NCBI GenBank assembly: GCA_028282885.1
Contig: JANQGX010000056.1
Span: forward strand, 124,001-188,000
Length of the DNA: 64,000 bases
DNA from: SAR324 cluster bacterium
GTDB lineage: Bacteria; SAR324; XYD2-FULL-50-16
Direction of reading: 5' to 3'
Shown: positions 46,709 through 55,411 of the stretch, in pieces
Numbering within the stretch: the first letter of the stretch is position 1
How the letters are laid out: each line of letters opens with the position of its first letter
The notes under the pieces: model-generated
The model's input: only the letters and a program-made list of their open reading frames with translations
The model's database searches: none
What the model was told of the DNA's origin: nothing
Made by a program: the position numbers and the translations under genes

Positions 46709-47172
46709 TATGCATTCCCTTCCTTACCTAGCTTTTTCAGGAGCTTGTCCGTTTTTGCGATTGTCATCTTGCCATGATACTCTTCATTGACAACCATCAC
46801 CGGTCCTAAAGCACAGGCACCCAGACAGTTAACCGTTTCAAAAGTGTACATTAAATCTTCAGTCGTCTCGCCATCCTTAATCTCAAGAGTCCGTTCGATA
46901 TGGTCGACAATCAGGGGGACACCTCGTACGTGGCAAGCGGTTCCCTGACATAGAGCCATTTGATACTTCCCTCTCGGTTCAAGACTGAATGCTTTGTAAA
47001 ATGTTGCTACTTCAAAAACCTGGCTGATGGAAACCTTCAGGAACTTACTGACCAGATCCAAAGCCTCCCGCGGCAGATAATTGAGCTCTTTTTGAACGTC
47101 CTGGAGTACAGGCACCAGGAATCCTTTGTTGGAATCGTATTTCTCAACAATTGCTTTTATTGTGTTTTCCAT
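46708..47172 (-). CDS. NuoE/HydC-like [2Fe-2S] subunit
   Basis: A 154-residue thioredoxin-fold ferredoxin. The four cluster ligands are Cys75, Cys80, Cys116 and Cys120 (LCQGTACHVRG and NCLGACALGP). It has the helical N-terminal part (YLPREALDLVSKFL) of NuoE. It is the smallest of the three NAD(H)-module subunits and follows porB by 9 bases, so the module and the oxidoreductase are clearly one transcript. Confidence 0.94.
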   Translation of the reverse strand: MENTIKAIVEKYDSNKGFLVPVLQDVQKELNYLPREALDLVSKFLKVSISQVFEVATFYKAFSLEPRGKYQMALCQGTACHVRGVPLIVDHIERTLEIKDGETTEDLMYTFETVNCLGACALGPVMVVNEEYHGKMTIAKTDKLLKKLGKEGNA

Positions 47173-47181
47173 TAGACAAAC

Positions 47182-48114
47182 CTATTTTAAGCCGGATTTT
47201 TTTAATAAGTCGTTGTAGTTATCAGTAACCTGTTCCTGAAACTTTTCCATCATCTCTGGTGCCAAGCCCCTGAATCTGCCCTGTGGTTTCAAATACTCCT
47301 CAACAGGCCTCAGTTCCAAATCCTTAAAGGTCATCTTGTATCTCCCATTCACGACTTCAAAAAGCGGAAATACGCCGGTTTCAATGGCCAATCTTCCGAT
47401 CCAGATTGCTTTCTCACTGGGAATTCTCCATCCTGTCGGACAGACAGAAAGGATGTGCACATAAGCCGGTCCTTTGGTCTTGGCAGCTTTTTGTACTTTT
47501 TCGATCAGGTCAAGTGGATAACTTGGACAGGCTGTGGCTACATACGGAATATTATGGGAAACCATTATTTCAGGCATATTCTTCTTGATGGTAAATTCTT
47601 CTCCCGGATTGATTTTCCCTGCCGGTGTAGTTGTGGTCCTGGCACCAAGCGGAGTTGCCGATGATCGTTGAATTCCGGTATTCATGTAAGCTTCGTTGTC
47701 ATAACAGACAAACATCATGTTATGACCTCTCTCCATCGCTCCGGAGAGTGCTTGAAATCCAATATCAGTGGTTCCGCCGTCACCAGCCATACCCAGAATC
47801 ACGGTTTCCTTTTCGGGAAGCCTGCCTTTGCGTACCTGAGCCTTGATACCAGCTTCAGTTCCCGATGCTACGGCTGCCGCATTCCCAAACGCCGTATGAA
47901 ACCAGGGAACATCCCAACTTGTATGAGGAAAAGCAGAGGAGACAACCTCCATACACCCAGTTGCACATGAGACTATTACATTCTCGCCCAAGGCTTTACC
48001 TACCAGTCTGACTGCCAACGCCTCCGCACAGCCTTGGCAGGATTTGTGACCGGATACAAAAAACTCTTTACTGTTTACTAGACGAGAAGCGTAAACATTT
48101 AATGGTTCCATCAT
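47182..48114 (-). CDS. porB: Pyruvate:ferredoxin oxidoreductase beta subunit
   Basis: A 310-residue thiamine diphosphate subunit. The TPP site MAGDGGTTDIGFQAL...YDNEAYMNTG is visible, as are the cluster cysteines of HKSCQGCAEAL and CATGCMEV. The GARTTTTPAGK stretch is typical of pyruvate-type PorB rather than KorB. It decarboxylates pyruvate, makes acetyl-CoA with porA, and feeds electrons to iron-sulfur clusters. ATGA overlap with the porA stop. Substrate pyruvate is inferred from family similarity. Confidence 0.9.
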   Translation of the reverse strand: MMEPLNVYASRLVNSKEFFVSGHKSCQGCAEALAVRLVGKALGENVIVSCATGCMEVVSSAFPHTSWDVPWFHTAFGNAAAVASGTEAGIKAQVRKGRLPEKETVILGMAGDGGTTDIGFQALSGAMERGHNMMFVCYDNEAYMNTGIQRSSATPLGARTTTTPAGKINPGEEFTIKKNMPEIMVSHNIPYVATACPSYPLDLIEKVQKAAKTKGPAYVHILSVCPTGWRIPSEKAIWIGRLAIETGVFPLFEVVNGRYKMTFKDLELRPVEEYLKPQGRFRGLAPEMMEKFQEQVTDNYNDLLKKSGLK

Positions 48115-49289
48115 TCTCTGACTCCATAAAATACATATTCGGATTGCTTTACTGAATCGTTTTCCCGACTTTTTGACATCTCATACATCTTGGCAAAATC
48201 CTTTCGTGTCACGTCTCTTCCAGCCAGGCCGCAAATATAATTGGTAATAACAGGAGATTCTTCCATGTGATACAGGGCGGATCGGATTTCAGCCGCAACC
48301 GGTCCTCCAACACCACCAAAAGTAACAGCTCGATCAATGACAATTACCTGCTTGGCTCCCTTCACCGCCTCCAGTAACTCTTCCTGGGGAAAGGGACGCC
48401 ACAGTCTCAATTTCAACAATCCAACCGATTCCCCCTGTTCCTGGAGTTCATCCACAGTCAGCGAAGCGATTTCACCAAAACTTCCCAGGGTTAAAAACAG
48501 GGTTTCAGCGCCCTCGGTCTTATACTCCTCGACAGGATGATAATAGCGACCGGTAATATCCCCCATCTCCTTCCAGGTATCCAGAACTACCGATTTGGCA
48601 TCGAGCAGCGCCTGTTCGTGAGCTCTTTTTGCTTCGGTGAAAATATTGGGCATACCTAGGGCACCCATGGTAATTGCCTTATCCGGATGAAGTCGATTAA
48701 CAGGCTCCAATTCAGGTAGGAATTGTTTGACCCACTCCTTGTCCCAGTATTCAATCGGTTCGATTACATGGGTCAGCAAAAAACCATCGAGATTCACGAT
48801 GAATGGTAATGAAACTTTGGGATTTTCAGCGACCTTAAAGGCATAAATCATATGATCAAAGACATCCTGCCCATTTTCGGTAAAAATCTGAATGGCACCA
48901 CAATCCCTGATGGACATTACGTCTGAATGATCATTCCAGATACTCAGGGGACCTGACAGCGACCTGTTGGCCAAAGCCATTACGATAGGTAGCCGCAGGG
49001 AGGCCGCAAGGAAAACAACCTCATTCATTACGGCAAGTCCCTGGGAACTGGTACAGGTAAAGGTACGTGCTCCGGTTGCCGAAGAGCCGCAGGCAACACT
49101 CATGGCTGAATGTTCCGATTCAACCGGAATAAACTCCGCATCCAGATGTCCATCGGCAACCATCTCCGACAAATGCTCTACAATATGAGTCTGAGGGGTT
49201 ATCGGATAGGCCGAGACAACATCTACGTCAGCCATTCCCACCGCTTCGGCGGCAGCAATGGATACTTCAACTCCAACTCTTTTGGTCAT
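48111..49289 (-). CDS. porA: Pyruvate:ferredoxin oxidoreductase alpha subunit
   Basis: A 392-residue subunit of the alpha type with the conserved SAYPITPQTHIVE pyrimidine-domain motif, VESEHSAMS and TSSQGLAVMNEV. The C-terminal PFPQEELLEAV and VIDRAVTFGGVGGP are as in PorA. It shares the substrate and TPP site with PorB. Its start codon overlaps the porD stop by one base (TAATG), with GAGGAGG before it. Confidence 0.92.
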   Translation of the reverse strand: MTKRVGVEVSIAAAEAVGMADVDVVSAYPITPQTHIVEHLSEMVADGHLDAEFIPVESEHSAMSVACGSSATGARTFTCTSSQGLAVMNEVVFLAASLRLPIVMALANRSLSGPLSIWNDHSDVMSIRDCGAIQIFTENGQDVFDHMIYAFKVAENPKVSLPFIVNLDGFLLTHVIEPIEYWDKEWVKQFLPELEPVNRLHPDKAITMGALGMPNIFTEAKRAHEQALLDAKSVVLDTWKEMGDITGRYYHPVEEYKTEGAETLFLTLGSFGEIASLTVDELQEQGESVGLLKLRLWRPFPQEELLEAVKGAKQVIVIDRAVTFGGVGGPVAAEIRSALYHMEESPVITNYICGLAGRDVTRKDFAKMYEMSKSRENDSVKQSEYVFYGVRE

Positions 49290-49579
49290 TATTCCTCCTC
49301 AGCCACCATTTCGATACAACCGGTGAAACATTCATATGCGCAAATACCACAACCCTTGCAGTAATAAAGGTCAGCTTCAAAATAGCCCTCTTCGGTTTTG
49401 ACCACTGCCATATCAGGGCAAAATATGTAGCAGATTCCGCATTTTATACATTTACTTTTGTCAACGATGGGTCTTAAAGACCTCCAATCCCCGGTTTTGT
49501 ACTCTCTTGAGGATCCGGACTGACTTATGGCAAAGCCAACTTCCAGATCTCTCCAACCCGGTTCTTTCACGGTACTCAC
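49289..49579 (-). CDS. porD: Pyruvate:ferredoxin oxidoreductase delta (ferredoxin) subunit, GTG start
   Basis: About 96 residues with two [4Fe-4S] motifs (CIKCGICYIFCPD and CKGCGICAYECFTG). The GDWRSLRPIVDKSKC block is the PorD signature. An open frame reaches back to an ATG at 49663, but AAGGAG lies 7 bases before the GTG at 49579 (4 before a second GTG at 49582). The protein then has the normal PorD length. The extra 28 residues from 49663 match no PorD start. This corrected start leaves 129 bases after porG. Confidence 0.88.
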   Translation of the reverse strand: MSTVKEPGWRDLEVGFAISQSGSSREYKTGDWRSLRPIVDKSKCIKCGICYIFCPDMAVVKTEEGYFEADLYYCKGCGICAYECFTGCIEMVAEEE

Positions 49580-49707
49580 CACGTTTCTCCTTAATAATCT
49601 CCCGTTTGAAAACAGGATAGGGTACCAAAAATGATTACCGGTAAATATAACATCATCGACCATTTCCGGTAATTCCAGTTCAGATATAAAACTAAGACTG
49701 ATGCGGA

Positions 49708-50271
49708 TTAAGCAGAGTCGTTCCGTTCAGCGAAGTTCGTTTCTTCGTACGCTCTTTTCAGCGTTTTCAGGTTCTTTTCCGCGATTCTGCCAAATCTGTC
49801 ATTGAATGGATCTACCATGTCATCAACCGTTACAAATTGCCGCGTTTTAAGAAGTGCGCCAATCATGGTTGTATTGGTGATAGGAAGACCAAGCTCCTCC
49901 ATGGCAATCTTGGTCGCGTTGACTGATGCAAAACCGTTCCCGATTTTCAACTCATTCTGAAGCTCCGATCCGGAGTATTTTGAATTAGCGACAATAACCC
50001 CATCTTCCTTGATGCCTGCGGCTACATTTACAAGCCTCAAAATCGAAGGATCGAGAACCAAAACCACGTCGGGATTATAGATCTCTGCCCTGGTTCGAAT
50101 CGGATCATCATCAATTCTTAAAAACGCGGTAACAGGGGCACCCCTTCGCTCAGGACCAAAACTGGGAAAAGCCTGGGCGTACTTTCCCTTATTTATAGCG
50201 GCAATTGCAAGTAGTTCCGCGGAAGTTACGGCCCCTTGTCCTCCCCTGCCATGTAATCTGATTTCAATCAT
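49708..50271 (-). CDS. porG: Pyruvate:ferredoxin oxidoreductase gamma subunit
   Basis: About 187 residues with the PorG/KorC signature LHGRGGQGAVTSAELLA and SFGPERRGAPV. It contains the CoA-handling domain of the enzyme. The ATG at 50271 is used; the frame also opens at a TTG at 50283. It is the first gene of the por-nuo operon, with the promoter region and a dyad at 50432-50451 upstream. Confidence 0.92.
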   Translation of the reverse strand: MIEIRLHGRGGQGAVTSAELLAIAAINKGKYAQAFPSFGPERRGAPVTAFLRIDDDPIRTRAEIYNPDVVLVLDPSILRLVNVAAGIKEDGVIVANSKYSGSELQNELKIGNGFASVNATKIAMEELGLPITNTTMIGALLKTRQFVTVDDMVDPFNDRFGRIAEKNLKTLKRAYEETNFAERNDSA

Positions 50272-50431
50272 TGTTATAACCAATCTGTCAGCAAGCCAAT
50301 CAGCCGGAAACGATACCTAAACCGGTTCCGTTTGCATTGATCAACTTGAAAAGGTTTAAAGAATTGGGAATTGAAAGTGCTGGTATGATTACTCAGGATA
50401 TCATAACCGATTTTTGATCTTTTTTGAAATG

Positions 50432-50451
50432 CTTATGTCATATGTCATAAG
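50432..50451. promoter_or_regulatory. Near-perfect 20-base dyad upstream of the por-nuo operon
   Basis: CTTATG-T-CATATG-T-CATAAG, symmetric except for the two T positions, which also makes TATGTCA a tandem direct repeat. It lies about 160 bases before porG. It is a candidate operator for that operon; no known consensus is claimed. Confidence 0.4.
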
Positions 50452-50778
50452 ATTATATTCCCCGGGAGACTTCAGCAAGTCTAGTGCCAACAGTACTATT
50501 TGCTGATCTTTCAGCAATAATTTCATGCTTTTAGGGTTAAATCAACACAAGCCTTTTCAAGTTTCATCACTGAGAAGTTTCTCATAATTGAGATATTTAT
50601 CAACAAATCTTCCTATTACCACCTGCATTTTCCACTCAGTGATTAAAAGAAATATAGCGTTCTCTTATGATTTCAAGAGCTTTTTTCCCGTATTTCCGGT
50701 TCTCGTCAAAACTTGCGAAACAATTCTGATTTAGAGCAATTTCTGGCTATCATCATCAGTTCGGATTCAGATTTGCGA

Positions 50779-50784
50779 TATAAT
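50779..50784 (+). promoter_or_regulatory. TATAAT -10-like element before the YkgJ-type gene
   Basis: A perfect TATAAT, but no good -35 sequence at 16-18 bases upstream. A start of transcription near 50791 would fit a coding start at 50824 and argue against the earlier ATG at 50791. Confidence 0.35.
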
Positions 50785-50823
50785 ATATAGATGTGCATTT
50801 ATCCAAAACTGATGAGAAAACAA

Positions 50824-51543
50824 ATGATGGATAAACAAGAACTGAAAGACTTAAAAAAGCTGGTCAGAAATCCTTCTTCCAAGGAAAACAAATCAGAATG
50901 CAACAGATGTATGACCTGTTGTGCAAAAGGTGGCCCCGCTCTACACCAGGCAGACAAACACCTGATTGAAAGCGGTAAACTAAACGGCCGATTTCTCTAT
51001 ACCATAAGAAAGGGTGAGCCAGCTCAGGACAATGTTAAAGGCGGATTAATCCATACAGACACCGACATTATCAAGATAAAGTCGAAAGAGACCTCTGATA
51101 TCTGTCTCTACGCGGATATAAACAATAGCAGCTGCAGCATATATAATGACAGACCGTTGGAGTGCAGAGTTTTGAAATGCTGGGACACCAGGGAAATTGA
51201 AGATCTGTATCAAAAAGAACGGCTCACCAGGCAGGATATTATTGGACATATTGAGGGGCTTAGTGATCTGGTCGAGGAACATCAGGAAAAGTGCTCATTT
51301 CAAAGGATCATTCAACTGCTCGAATCCAACTCGGGAAAACTGGAAGGTGGTGCTCTGTCTGAGTTACTGGAAATAGTTCAGTTCGACATCTCTATTCGTA
51401 AACTGGTTGTCGAGAAAACAGGAACGGACAAAGCCTATCTTCCCTTCCTTTTTGGAATCCCTTTGCAGAATATCCTAAAAAAGCTTGGAATTGAGCTAAA
51501 AAAACGAAATCCGGATCAAGAGCGTTCAGACATCCAAGGATAG
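50824..51543 (+). CDS. YkgJ-family cysteine-cluster protein (copy 1)
   Basis: About 239 residues. A CNRCMTCCAKGGP motif near the N-terminus is followed by SDICLYADINNSSCSIYNDRPLECRVLKCW, here split by position: a cysteine at CLYA and a C-x-IY-x-x-RP-x-x-CR cluster. This spaced eight-cysteine plan is that of YkgJ (Fe-S or zinc) proteins. The rest is helical and unrecognised. ATGs lie at 50791, 50824 and 50827; I favour 50824. It is divergent from the por operon. Function is unknown. Confidence 0.75.
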   Translation: MMDKQELKDLKKLVRNPSSKENKSECNRCMTCCAKGGPALHQADKHLIESGKLNGRFLYTIRKGEPAQDNVKGGLIHTDTDIIKIKSKETSDICLYADINNSSCSIYNDRPLECRVLKCWDTREIEDLYQKERLTRQDIIGHIEGLSDLVEEHQEKCSFQRIIQLLESNSGKLEGGALSELLEIVQFDISIRKLVVEKTGTDKAYLPFLFGIPLQNILKKLGIELKKRNPDQERSDIQG

Positions 51544-51871
51544 TTAGATTTGGCTCCATGGCCCGTTTTTTCAGATTGTAGGCATCAATTTTATCGCAAA
51601 ATAAGCACTGTTTTACATGAAAATAGAGGCAATGGTACCAAATTTGTATTCCACTCCGACGTTGTATTAGCAAACAATGCCTTTACAGCGGCCGGTAGCT
51701 GCAGGTTTCCTGAGGGCATTATCCTGTCAGGTCTCTATTTTCCGGGAAATGAGAAGAATAGTGCCGTACAGAACCACGCTTAGTAAAGCTCATTGGTATA
51801 TTCATTAATCAAAGGGTTTAATTAAAGATTTGCTAAATTCTGCTTTTAGATATTGCAAATTCCCATTTTTA

Positions 51872-51894
51872 ATATTATAAACCCTTTATAATAT
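51872..51894. repeat. 23-base perfect palindrome with TATAAT on both strands
   Basis: ATATTATAAA (51872-51881) and TTTATAATAT (51885-51894) are perfect 10-base arms around CCC. Each strand reads TATAAT in one arm, so it could serve a promoter or an operator in either direction. Confidence 0.5.
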
Positions 51895-52557
51895 GAACAG
51901 TGCGGTAGGGTTTGGCTCAGACACGTTAATGAAACACCTCGTGGCTTTTATTGTTGTCAAGCAGAATTTGATGTACCGATTGTCATATAATAACAAAGTG
52001 TTCTCATTTTTCCATTTCATCGGTAAATCGCGTTTATTTGCCGGTGGTTCGGGAAAATAAGGACTTGATTTTCGGTTTTCGGTCTGATAAAGGTCTTTTT
52101 CAAAAAGGCTTGTAAAAGGAAAACCTTAAAAAACAGCCAGTTTGATGGTTGTTCCAGATCAATTTTTTGATCTTTTTATCGTTTTAAAAGTGCAATTGGC
52201 CCAATAATCTTATTGAAATACTGCAAACAGGCTGCTGAGTGCTGATTCCGTCGGAGAGTCCGGTAATACAAGCAGTTACAGCCGGTTTTCAGTAATTGGA
52301 TAAAAAAAAACGGTGCAGGGGTATTGATATTTCTAATTAAATAGCTTAGCATCGCTTTTTGTTTGGGTTGATAATCGTAAAAACGGATTGTAAGGTTATT
52401 AGCGACGGCCTTTTAAGCCGCTGTTACATTGCTTTTCAATCGGTTACGTTTCAGCAATGCTTAACCGGCTCAGTATCACCATTTCGCGTTTTGTGCCTGA
52501 TAATCAGGCTGTTATCGGGCATCTGGCTATTGGGTGGGGAAAGCAACTGAACATAAG

Positions 52558-52586
52558 CAATAGAAGTGGAAATGTGGCTTCTATTG
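52558..52586. repeat. Hairpin with 9-base perfect arms
   Basis: CAATAGAAG (52558-52566) and CTTCTATTG (52578-52586) enclose an 11-base loop. It lies about 310 bases before the porin start and may be part of a structured leader. Confidence 0.45.
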
Positions 52587-52613
52587 ATTCAAGGTTCACC
52601 GACATCCCGCGTA

Positions 52614-52627
52614 CTTCACGCGTGAAG
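52614..52627. repeat. 14-base perfect palindrome
   Basis: CTTCACG joined directly to CGTGAAG, with no spacer. It is a candidate protein-binding site in the porin upstream region. Confidence 0.35.
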
Positions 52628-52849
52628 GCCGGGAAAGAGTGAAACTGGCGGACGAACTGGGAAAGATATTTTCAAATAAGTTTATTACTCTCCTTTCTTT
52701 TTAGTTTATATCACTGGTTGGTCCGCCGGTGCTTAATGAAACGCTTTGCCAGCGTATTCAGGATACCTTTTGAGACAATTGACGTTTCAAAGGATTTTCA
52801 AAAGAAATGCCTCTCGTTTTTGCCTTGGCAGGATTGGAGAGGAGCTTCT

Positions 52850-52871
52850 TTTAGTTTTTATAAAAACTAAA
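52850..52871. promoter_or_regulatory. 22-base perfect palindrome in the porin 5' region
   Basis: TTTAGTTTTTA (52850-52860) meets TAAAAACTAAA (52861-52871) with no spacer, 26 bases before the porin start and just before its AAAGGAG site. It could be a regulator site or an A/U-rich stem affecting porin mRNA stability. Confidence 0.5.
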
Positions 52872-52897
52872 CATAATTTCTTTAAAAAGGAGTTAAA

Positions 52898-53920
52898 ATG
52901 CTTAAGAAATTATTGAAAGGTTGTCTGACAATCGCAATGGTTAGTGCTCTGGCAATTCCTGCTATGGCTGAAAGCTCAATAAATGGACGCGTTAGAGCAT
53001 GGGTAGAAAATACTGCCGTTAAAGACGGAAAGTCTCTTACCCAGATGGACGCAGACGGTCGTTTTGGTGGAACCGTAACAGGTGAAGCTGGCGACTGGAC
53101 TGGAGAAGGTTTTGTTCAGATTGGCCTCGATCCTGATAGTGATCCGGATGCTTGGTCTATGAGAAATTTTACCGTTGCTCTTTCAAATGATGCTATGAAG
53201 ATCAAGCTTGGTCGCCAGTATCCTTTCGGAATTGCTAAGGGTCAAGCTTGGACAGCAGGATGGGTTAATGATTCCTACTGGGCAGGTGAGAGTGTTGAAA
53301 ATGCAAGAGCTGACTATCTGACAGTCGGTTTGAGTCAGGTTGGTTTGACGGTTATCTTCGGTATGGATAACTTTGGTTCAGAAACTGATGATGTAACCGG
53401 TGACGAGTACAACATGACCACAGTTGGTGCTGTATTCGATAAGTCTTTTGGCGCTTTGGGACTGGCAGTTGAGTTCACATCTCAAAGTTTTGCTATTGAC
53501 GAAGAGTATGGTGATTCAACCGCTAAGGGTAAGTATGACGGAACTGGTCTTACCAACCTCGCACTCGCAGTTGATTTCGCCCTGAACGAGCAAATGACAG
53601 TTGCTTTCAACTATGACAGCCAAACAAAAGGTAAGGACTTTGTTGGTGGAACTGATGATGTTACCACTTCATCAATGGAATTCTGGTTCGATATGGGCCT
53701 GGATGACACCATGGGAATCTCTATTGGATACGGTATGAAAGCTGTAGCTGACGGCTCCGACAATACTACCAATTCTACCATGATGAACTTCGGTTTCGTC
53801 AAGAAGATGGGTGTTGTTAAAGCTGGTCTGGGTTACATAGCCAATACCGAGAAAGATGATGACACTGGTGTGGACGCTGGCGATTCCGCTCTCGCTTTCG
53901 GTTTCCAAGCTGGTTTCTAA
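52898..53920 (+). CDS. Outer-membrane porin
   Basis: A 340-residue beta-barrel protein. A signal peptide (MLKKLLKGCLTIAMVSALAI, cleavage after PAMA near residue 24) precedes a chain of alternating hydrophobic and polar strands rich in Gly, Asp and Thr. It ends FGFQAGF with the C-terminal phenylalanine needed for BAM insertion. The strand pattern and the LGRQYPFGIAKGQAW block suggest a general diffusion porin of the trimeric type. AAAGGAG 5 bases before the ATG and a strong terminator after the stop show it is monocistronic and well expressed. Codons look smoother than in neighbours, as expected for an abundant protein. Confidence 0.88.
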   Translation: MLKKLLKGCLTIAMVSALAIPAMAESSINGRVRAWVENTAVKDGKSLTQMDADGRFGGTVTGEAGDWTGEGFVQIGLDPDSDPDAWSMRNFTVALSNDAMKIKLGRQYPFGIAKGQAWTAGWVNDSYWAGESVENARADYLTVGLSQVGLTVIFGMDNFGSETDDVTGDEYNMTTVGAVFDKSFGALGLAVEFTSQSFAIDEEYGDSTAKGKYDGTGLTNLALAVDFALNEQMTVAFNYDSQTKGKDFVGGTDDVTTSSMEFWFDMGLDDTMGISIGYGMKAVADGSDNTTNSTMMNFGFVKKMGVVKAGLGYIANTEKDDDTGVDAGDSALAFGFQAGF

Positions 53921-53962
53921 GAAAGTTAGCTAATAACTTCACTTAGAAGGATCTCTTGTGAA

Positions 53963-53996
53963 AGGCGCCCATCCTTGTGATGGGCGCCTTTTTTTT
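53963..53996 (+). terminator. Rho-independent terminator of the porin gene
   Basis: Stem AGGCGCCCATC (53963-53973) and GATGGGCGCCT (53979-53989), loop CTTGT, then an 8-T run (53989-53996). It lies 43 bases after the stop codon. Confidence 0.93.
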
Positions 53997-54186
53997 GCTT
54001 TTCAAATGAAATGAAAATAAAAAAGCTATCCCGAACCGGAGCTAGCGTTATTTATTCCCGGGATTTCACATTTGTTGAAGCAGAAGAAAAAAACCGTATC
54101 TGAGTTGGCGAACCATTGTTGACCGGATTTTGCCAACAACGGTTCATGGAAGGGATTTTACGGTTACAGGCAGGAAAACGATTTGT

Positions 54187-54873
54187 CTAGTCCAGCTTGA
54201 TGTTTTGCAAGGTGGTTATTAGCTCCTGAATTTTTTCCCTGTGCTCAGGTGGAATCATCAAAACACTCGCCGGATGATTGTTGAGAAGATTTTCTCCAAC
54301 AGAATCATTACTTTTTCGGAGTATCTCCGTGTTTCCATTTTCCCCTAGGTGGAGCAACATGTCTGTCAGATTGCCGGTAACCCCATATGAGTCAATATGC
54401 TCGATATACTGACGAATGACGTTATTGACTGACATGATAAACGGGTCAATATCAGCAACTCCTTCCTCTTCACAATTGATATAGGAGCAAAAGCTTCTGC
54501 ATTCAAACGGTCTGCTTTCATAAATTGGGCAGGTCTTTTCACTCAAAAACGGACATCGTCCCCAGGTCGGATCAGCCGTCTCCTCTTCAGGCAAATCCTC
54601 TTCCCTGGAACAGAGATCGGCCATTTTATTGATGGTTACCTTCGGAAGGAATCGTTTGCGTTTGCTTTCAACGTTTAGAGCTTCAAAGAGGTCCTTTTTG
54701 TTGCCTTGGTTGATGTCTTCTACAATACCATAAGCTTCAAGACTGGTAAGTGTGACGTTGCGTGTGCAACATGCGGCACAACCTTTCTTGCAGGCCAAGT
54801 CATATTTACTGATGAAATCATCATAGATTTGATAGATTTGATTTAGAATTTCCTTCCTTTTCTCCAGTTCCAT
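54187..54873 (-). CDS. YkgJ-family cysteine-cluster protein (copy 2)
   Basis: A 228-residue protein. CKKGCAACCTRN near the N-terminus, then RCPFLSEKTCPIYESRPFECR and SFCSYINC, follow the YkgJ cysteine plan. The C-terminal ~90 residues are helical and unrecognised. GAGG lies 5 bases before the ATG. It is the second such protein within 4 kb, on the other side of the porin; the two share the metal motif but little else. Function unknown. Confidence 0.8.
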   Translation of the reverse strand: MELEKRKEILNQIYQIYDDFISKYDLACKKGCAACCTRNVTLTSLEAYGIVEDINQGNKKDLFEALNVESKRKRFLPKVTINKMADLCSREEDLPEEETADPTWGRCPFLSEKTCPIYESRPFECRSFCSYINCEEEGVADIDPFIMSVNNVIRQYIEHIDSYGVTGNLTDMLLHLGENGNTEILRKSNDSVGENLLNNHPASVLMIPPEHREKIQELITTLQNIKLD

Positions 54874-55411
54874 TTTTCCTCATTTATACTTCTGGCAAAC
54901 CTTCTCCAGTATTCCCGGGATCTGTTAATACAATTTCCGGATTATTGTATCACTCTGCTATTGAGTCGTGAATAGGGCCATAATAGTAAAAACATCAAAC
55001 TCGATTCTATGTGGGCCTTGTCCGGCCCGATTCCTCCCCAACAGCAATTAAACAATCAGATTTCTGGTATTTTCTTGACCAGGCCTGACAAAGGATATTT
55101 TGCATGCGAAACCAACGAATTAGACATATTGTCGTGGTTTGGTAAAAACAATAAGCAGTTGTCTTAAAAAGGTTTTGCTGTGACGTTCAGGTCTTGTACC
55201 AGCTCATGCCAGTTCAGATGATCGAATTCTTTATGTGATAATGAATTATGATAGAAGAGGCTTTTTTCAAATGCCAGTAGTAAAGTAAGGGACTGGTGGC
55301 TAAAATCAGAGCTGAAGGCTTTTTGACTTGAACTGTAATTTGGGAGAGAAAGAATCAACGGCTGGAAGGCATTCACCAGCCGAGTAAAACTCTTTTACGT
55401 TACCTCAAAAA
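54874..55411. other. Intergenic region beside the ABC ATPase pseudogene
   Basis: About 540 bases with no gene. A 70-codon minus-strand frame at 55164-55376 has no features. No strong hairpin was seen. It may be decayed DNA, like the pseudogene next to it. Confidence 0.45.

Larger units (their letters stand above)
50272..50823. other. Intergenic region between porG and the first YkgJ-type gene
   Basis: About 550 bases separating divergent genes. It holds the dyad at 50432-50451 and a TATAAT at 50779-50784. No gene or RNA was seen. Confidence 0.5.
51544..52897. other. 1.35-kb gene-free, dyad-rich region upstream of the porin
   Basis: No convincing coding region: the open frames at 51550, 52359 and 52457 have no features or good starts. 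AT-rich. It contains four strong perfect dyads (51872-51894, 52558-52586, 52614-52627, 52850-52871) and a bulged GC stem near 52401-52422. A long structured leader, small RNA genes or decayed DNA are all possible. Confidence 0.55.

Noticed and set aside
51550..52642. Small open frames upstream of the porin (starts 51550, 52359, 52457)
   Set aside because: No supporting ribosome sites, unlike-protein composition, and overlap with strong dyads.
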